24,452 nt of DNA, from NCBI GenBank assembly GCA_000934455.1, contig KN884551.1, positions 68,944 through 93,395 of the forward strand, in the 5' to 3' direction. The translations under genes were made by a program, and so were the position numbers. A model generated the notes under the pieces. It saw only the letters and a program-made list of their open reading frames with translations, made no database searches and was not told the DNA's origin. Positions 20,534 through 24,452 of the stretch are shown here, piece after piece. The first letter of the stretch is position 1; the number at the start of each line of letters is the position of its first letter. This stretch comes from Apostichopus parvimensis. Taxonomy: Eukaryota; Echinodermata; Holothuroidea; Aspidochirotida; Stichopodidae.

Positions 20534-21271
20534 TAAAACGAATGACAATTGCGTTACACATAACGAATGACAATATGTTGTACACACTAAAAAATTGCGT
20601 TGACTAAAACGAATGACAGTAAATGACAGCACAGACATTTGCTTCAACCGGATATCATAGTTCAGACTTCGTGGGTATATTAAAGCCACGCAAACCGAGT
20701 GGACGCGAAGTGCGTGGCTAACAGATCTAGTAAAGTACGGACAAGATACAAACGCACCTTATAGTAAGCGAAATTGAAAGTCCGATTTTAAAAGTAAATT
20801 TAACGTCATTTTCCGATATTAATTGTTAGAAACTAACAATACTATAATCTTGAAACGGCTAAAAATTTCAGGAAGAGTCCTTATATTGGACATTTCTACG
20901 AAAAAAAAGATTTTTTTTTAGACATCATAGCATTTTCCACCCAAATTAATCGTGGATAAATCAGTTTCAAACATACCAATTAGCCAACACCTAACAATTA
21001 CTTCAGTTATCTTTCTATATAAATCTATAGAGGTAAATGTCAAAAGCACAGCACTCAAGCGCATTCTCACACAAAACTTTCCCTGTGGTTTCTATCCGTA
21101 AATAACACCAAAACCCTGCAACCACGTAACATCCCATGCCATTTTCCTCAAATCATTTTTGGGCAGAAAACCAATAACCGCAATTTACTCCACTCCGTTA
21201 ATCATTCTATCTCCACTCACCACCGTCCTTTGTTGTCATTCGTTGTCATTCGCTGTCATTCGTTTTAGTTT
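20534..21271. mobile_element. Inverted-repeat element with TGTCATTCG arms
   Basis: The left side has ACTAAAACGAATGACA at 20534 and again near 20613. The right side has three tandem copies of TGTCATTCG (21232-21262) followed by TTTTAGT, the complement. No transposase ORF lies between. A hairpin AGCCACGCA/TGCGTGGCT is at about 20683-20718. The element boundaries are uncertain. Confidence 0.5.
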
Positions 21272-21539
21272 GTCCCCAAAACCCTGGTTGCCCTTCTTTT
21301 CAGTCTTTGAATTCGCAGTGAAATCGCTGTGGTCAGTAAAGTCTTTTGACTGACCCTAATTCTGCTCAGCGTCGCGAAAAGGTCTCCCTACATAAAATAG
21401 GAACAATGCAACGGCTGTTATATTTTTCTCACTTTCTACATACGCTTCGGCGCAATCACAGGAACGAATCGCTCATACAGTGATGAATAGCTCATAGCAT
21501 GATGAATAGTAAGAATCGATTGGCCGATACGCCGTAACC

Positions 21540-21562
21540 ATGGAGTTAGAAGAGAACTCCAT
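21540..21562. repeat. Mini-hairpin ATGGAGTT/AACTCCAT
   Basis: TAACC precedes ATGGAGTT, a 7-nt loop and AACTCCAT. This is the same layout as the inserted hairpin at 23283-23320. Confidence 0.6.
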
Positions 21563-21684
21563 TCCTTAACGAAGGCTTGACTGACCCGTGATCAAAGGTC
21601 GCCTGTCATTTGCCAAATATCATTTATGGGTGTGAAATTTGGTGGTTTAAAGCTGTAGGGACCGAGAGAGAGAGGGGGACATGT

Positions 21685-22080
21685 CAGTGGCGGAGCTAGG
21701 GGTATTGGTCAGAGGGGGCGAGAAAGGTCTGAAGGGGCGCTTTCGACACTATCTAAGGGGAGCGCCACCACAGGTTGGCGCGGAGCGTACAGAATTTTTT
21801 GGAGTAAAGATACTCCCTAGATCGCCGGAAAAGACCCATTCCGTCCTTGCTAATTTGCAGATAAACGAAGAATAAATAGCCGTTATAGCATTTTGTCAGA
21901 AAATTACACCAACAAAATGTGACAAATGTCAATAGGTAGATGAGAGCGCAATAAAAAAGTCAATAATCGCGAATAAGTAGAAAGTGGTAAAAAGCTGAAA
22001 AAGGCGCCAGCAGTCCATTTGAGTCCGTCAGGGGGGGGGGGCATGCCCCCCCCCCTGACTGTATGGACGCTCCGCTACTG
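21685..22080. mobile_element. Non-autonomous hAT-like MITE
   Basis: Terminal inverted repeats CAGTGGCGGAGC and GCTCCGCTACTG match at 11 of 12 positions and have the CAGTGGCGGA start common in hAT transposons. At 396 bp it contains no transposase. Near the right end is a hairpin GTCA-G11-CATG-C10-TGAC (22027-22059). No matching 8-bp target duplication is visible, so it is old or has a damaged edge. Confidence 0.7.
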
Positions 22081-22952
22081 TGCACAATAAGTAAAGGTAA
22101 GTAACCATAGGCAGTAGATACATGCTATGTAGGCTGGAACGCTTATTGAAAATGTGCGTCCTCTCCCGTTCCTCTTCCTTAAGAAAGGTTGTAGAATGGT
22201 GGGAGCTTGCTTCTTCGGCCAAATGTATGGGTGAAAATGACAATTTGACTGGGAAAGAAGAATCTTGAAACAACTCGGGAGGTTTGCTAAGAAGGGGCAC
22301 ATCGGTGACTATGAGGCTTATGGGGACTGTAAAGTTCTCTACTCCAAAGAATACACTAACAGTATAAAGTATATTATATTCAACTTGTTGCTTCTATTTC
22401 TAAATCAGTTCTGCCCCTTAATAATAATATGTACATGAATTTACTACAGTGGGAAACAAGCAGGGTGAGTCATGCAGTGTTTATATACAAAGATAAGAGC
22501 ATCGCCTACTGGAGGGAGAGAGGTCAAAAGGCCACAGCAACGAGACCACAGATTCTAAGTAATAGCCTACAGTAGCTGCAGTTACTTAAAGGGGTAGCAC
22601 ATCGTATATCTTGGACATTACAGAGACCTTTTTCGTTTTTGTTGGAATGATAACCTAATGCTTAGTACTGTACAATACGTAACATGTGTTTCAATGTGCT
22701 AAAAGCGAAAACATAGGGTTAAAGAAGTCCTTTCAGTATAAGAAGCATATTACAACATGAAACAACCAATTTGCACACATACACGATCATTGCATAGATT
22801 CCTTTTGCCTTCGACAAGTAATTAAAAAATAATAAAAAGAAGACCTCTACAGTACTTGTGAAAAAGAGAAACTAGAAATCCTAATTTAATAAATCCACAA
22901 GTTGAGTCCCTATATCAACACTCTGAAGAAATCATCGATTTAGTATTTGTTC
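22081..22952. other. Intergenic, no gene recognised
   Basis: AT-rich DNA. Near 22770-22820 there is a CACACATACACGATCATTGC stretch followed by ATAGATTCCTTTTGCC, the tail of the dispersed minisatellite family. Nothing else was recognised. Confidence 0.5.
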
Positions 22953-23342
22953 TAAATCCTAAATAAAGAACGCACAGTTCTATATTCTCATTCTATAGAA
23001 ACTGCCTTCCTCCTCAAGTTTCAGAACGACTGATTTTACTGCCCCCGTGTCCACATTGAAAGCTATATAATCTCTTCAATCATTTTCAGTCCGGCTGGAA
23101 CCCTTTAATATGCATCGGTTCTTTACCACTCCTAGAACGTCTGCTAAAATATTGTAATCCTATAAACCAAATAAAGAACGCACCTATATACTCATTCTAG
23201 CAACTGCCTTCCTCTTCAGGAAGTTTTAGAACGACTGAATATACTGCCCCCGTGTCCACATTGAAAGCTATACTCTCTTCAATTAACCAGGGAGTTGTTA
23301 TGGAACATAAGAACTCCCTGCTTCAACCATTTTCAGTCAGGC
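22953..23342 (+). repeat. Degenerate ~200-bp direct duplication
   Basis: Both copies contain AAATAAAGAACGCAC, ACTGCCTTCCTC, AGAACGACTGA, then CTGCCCCCGTGTCCACATTG and ATTTTCAGTC (copy 1 about 22953-23096, copy 2 about 23160-23337). Copy 2 carries an extra 44-bp insertion that includes a hairpin. Confidence 0.85.
23283..23320. mobile_element. 38-nt hairpin insertion flanked by CTTCAA repeats
   Basis: Relative to copy 1 of the local duplication, copy 2 has TTAACCAGGGAGTT, a loop and AACTCCCTG inserted. It is bounded by CTTCAA at 23277-23282 and 23321-23326, a likely 6-bp target duplication. The stem is CAGGGAGTT (23288-23296) paired with AACTCCCTG (23312-23320). Confidence 0.6.
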
Positions 23343-23455
23343 TGCAGAAAATTTGGGAGTACTACAATGAAACCAAATCCTCATATCAGCCTTTTTTAAG
23401 AAACCAGAATCGGCTTGATTAAAAATTTACTACGGAAAAGAAAAGACATACATAC

Positions 23456-23600
23456 CACGTAACTCTTGTGTCTGCACTGAAATGCTTTGGACTTCTTACG
23501 TACTTCTTCTTCGTTAAAGGTGTTGAACAGACTTTGCAGAGATGCTTCGCACTTTATCAAGTTTTGCTGTGCCCCAGTTTTCAGTCACGTGTGAGTTATT
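23456..23600 (-). other. Possible 5' noncoding exon of the EF-Tu transcript
   Basis: The minus strand shows an exon-like stretch ending ACGTG|GTATGT, a usable donor, with no ATG inside it. It could pair with the strong acceptor at 19316, making a 4.1-kb first intron. Near its upstream end is TCACACGTGACT, containing the E-box CACGTG. The stretch is also open in one frame (LIKCEASLQSL, then FNEEEVRKKSKAF), so it could instead be a coding exon of an unrecognised gene. Its 5' limit is a guess. Confidence 0.22.
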
Positions 23601-23822
23601 GAAATCTTATTCCAAAGTGACCTATAAAGTTGTGTTCGTAAGTTGTCAAACAGGTCAGTTGTTATAAAGAGTTTCACACATTCTTTGCTACCTACTGGTC
23701 AACTTACGACACAAACAGTATGGATAGTGGCGTAGCATTAAAGAAACAATAGGATCACCTCGCCCACTGCGTGGTATGGATGAGTGGGTTTATTATAGTC
23801 TGAAGAAATAATAGCACAGCGT

Positions 23823-24203
23823 TGGTTTAGTTTAGTTTAGTAGAAGAAAGGATTAGGAGGGACACTTAAGTCCCCATCAAGGACCCTATAGAGAGAGAAA
23901 AAACAGAAGACACAAACACTCAGACCCGATTACAATGCATACAGTGCTTGTCCAAAGCATTCTTAAACCCATTGACACTACTTGCAAGTACAACTTTCTC
24001 AGGCAAACCATTCCACTCATTCACAACCCTATTAGAAAAAAAGTTATGCCGAATATTAATCCTACTATGTGACATTTGGAGTTTAAGACAATGACCTCTG
24101 GTACAACTACTGTTAGCAGTAGTTAACATGAAAAAGTCGGTAAAGGATAAATTGTCGAAACCATACACAATCTTGAAAACCTGGATCAAGTTCACGTTAT
24201 CTG
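23823..24203 (-). mobile_element. 5'-truncated non-LTR retrotransposon (LINE) 3' end
   Basis: The minus strand encodes about 92 residues ending HCNRV-stop (23920). They contain LIQVFKIVYG, TRGH, KLQM and FFSNRVVNEWNGLP, the C-terminal tail typical of LINE reverse-transcriptase polyproteins in invertebrates. The frame is lost upstream of about 24203, so only the last part of the ORF is present. A short 3' UTR follows and ends in a CTAAA tandem tail (23825-23843). The fragment is inactive. Confidence 0.8.
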
Positions 24204-24452
24204 TAAAAAAAACAAAAAAAAAACAAGAATGTGTATGTTATATTTACATGTACAGGGATATGTTATATAAAAAACAGTCATTTCAATCCCATCAAAGTTC
24301 GGACAATGTCGTGACGTCACACACTCATGTTGTCAAGGTTATCGACAACACTGCAAATCCCGCTTGTTGATAGTATCCTGTGTACATGAATGCTTCGGAA
24401 GTTGGGACAATATTGCCTATACTGTACCTTCATGTCACGCTTCAAAGCACTC
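24204..24452. other. Right edge of window, no feature recognised
   Basis: AT-rich sequence with A-runs near 24206-24226 next to the LINE truncation point. Nothing was recognised. Confidence 0.4.

Noticed and set aside
1..24452. CRISPR array, bacterial operon or prophage
   Set aside because: No regularly spaced repeats with unique spacers, no bacterial gene spacing, and the only gene is interrupted by GT-AG introns.

Overview
The window is a piece of animal nuclear genome, probably from a marine invertebrate deuterostome. This placement is an inference and not firm. It rests on a split gene with GT-AG introns, AT-rich noncoding DNA with long poly-C/poly-G runs, CA microsatellites, many foldback (long inverted repeat) elements, a hAT-like MITE and a LINE 3' end. 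Nothing bacterial is present apart from the ancestry of the one recognisable gene.

That gene lies on the minus strand from 19261 to 8317. It encodes a complete 394-residue elongation factor Tu in nine coding exons. Splice phases match throughout, and the spliced CDS is 1185 nt including the stop. The product aligns with bacterial EF-Tu almost without gaps, from MSKETF to ISQIIV. It has no room for a mitochondrial presequence: an in-frame stop lies 18 nt upstream of the ATG in the same predicted exon. Most G-domain motifs are intact. The switch I threonine is serine, and the segment after [10 protein letters not shown] is strongly diverged. This intron-rich EF-Tu of bacterial length is the most interesting object in the window.

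Layout. Positions 1-728 are AT-rich intergenic DNA. 729-2227 is a nest of three inverted-repeat elements, one inside another. 2228-6800 is intergenic with no recognised gene. 6812-7162 is a 73-bp tandem repeat. 7163-8316 is the gene's downstream flank. 8317-19316 is the EF-Tu gene; intron 7 is packed with a minisatellite built from TGACCT half-sites, and intron 4 contains a 950-bp foldback element with the same ends as the one at 924-1963. 19317-24452 is the upstream flank. It holds another minisatellite copy, an internally deleted U2 snRNA-like pseudogene, a TGTCATTCG foldback, a hAT-like MITE, a degenerate duplication in which one copy carries a 38-nt hairpin insertion, a possible first noncoding exon of the EF-Tu gene, and a 5'-truncated LINE end.

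The window has one protein gene and no operon-like logic. The rest is layered repeat insertions, several of them inside the EF-Tu introns.
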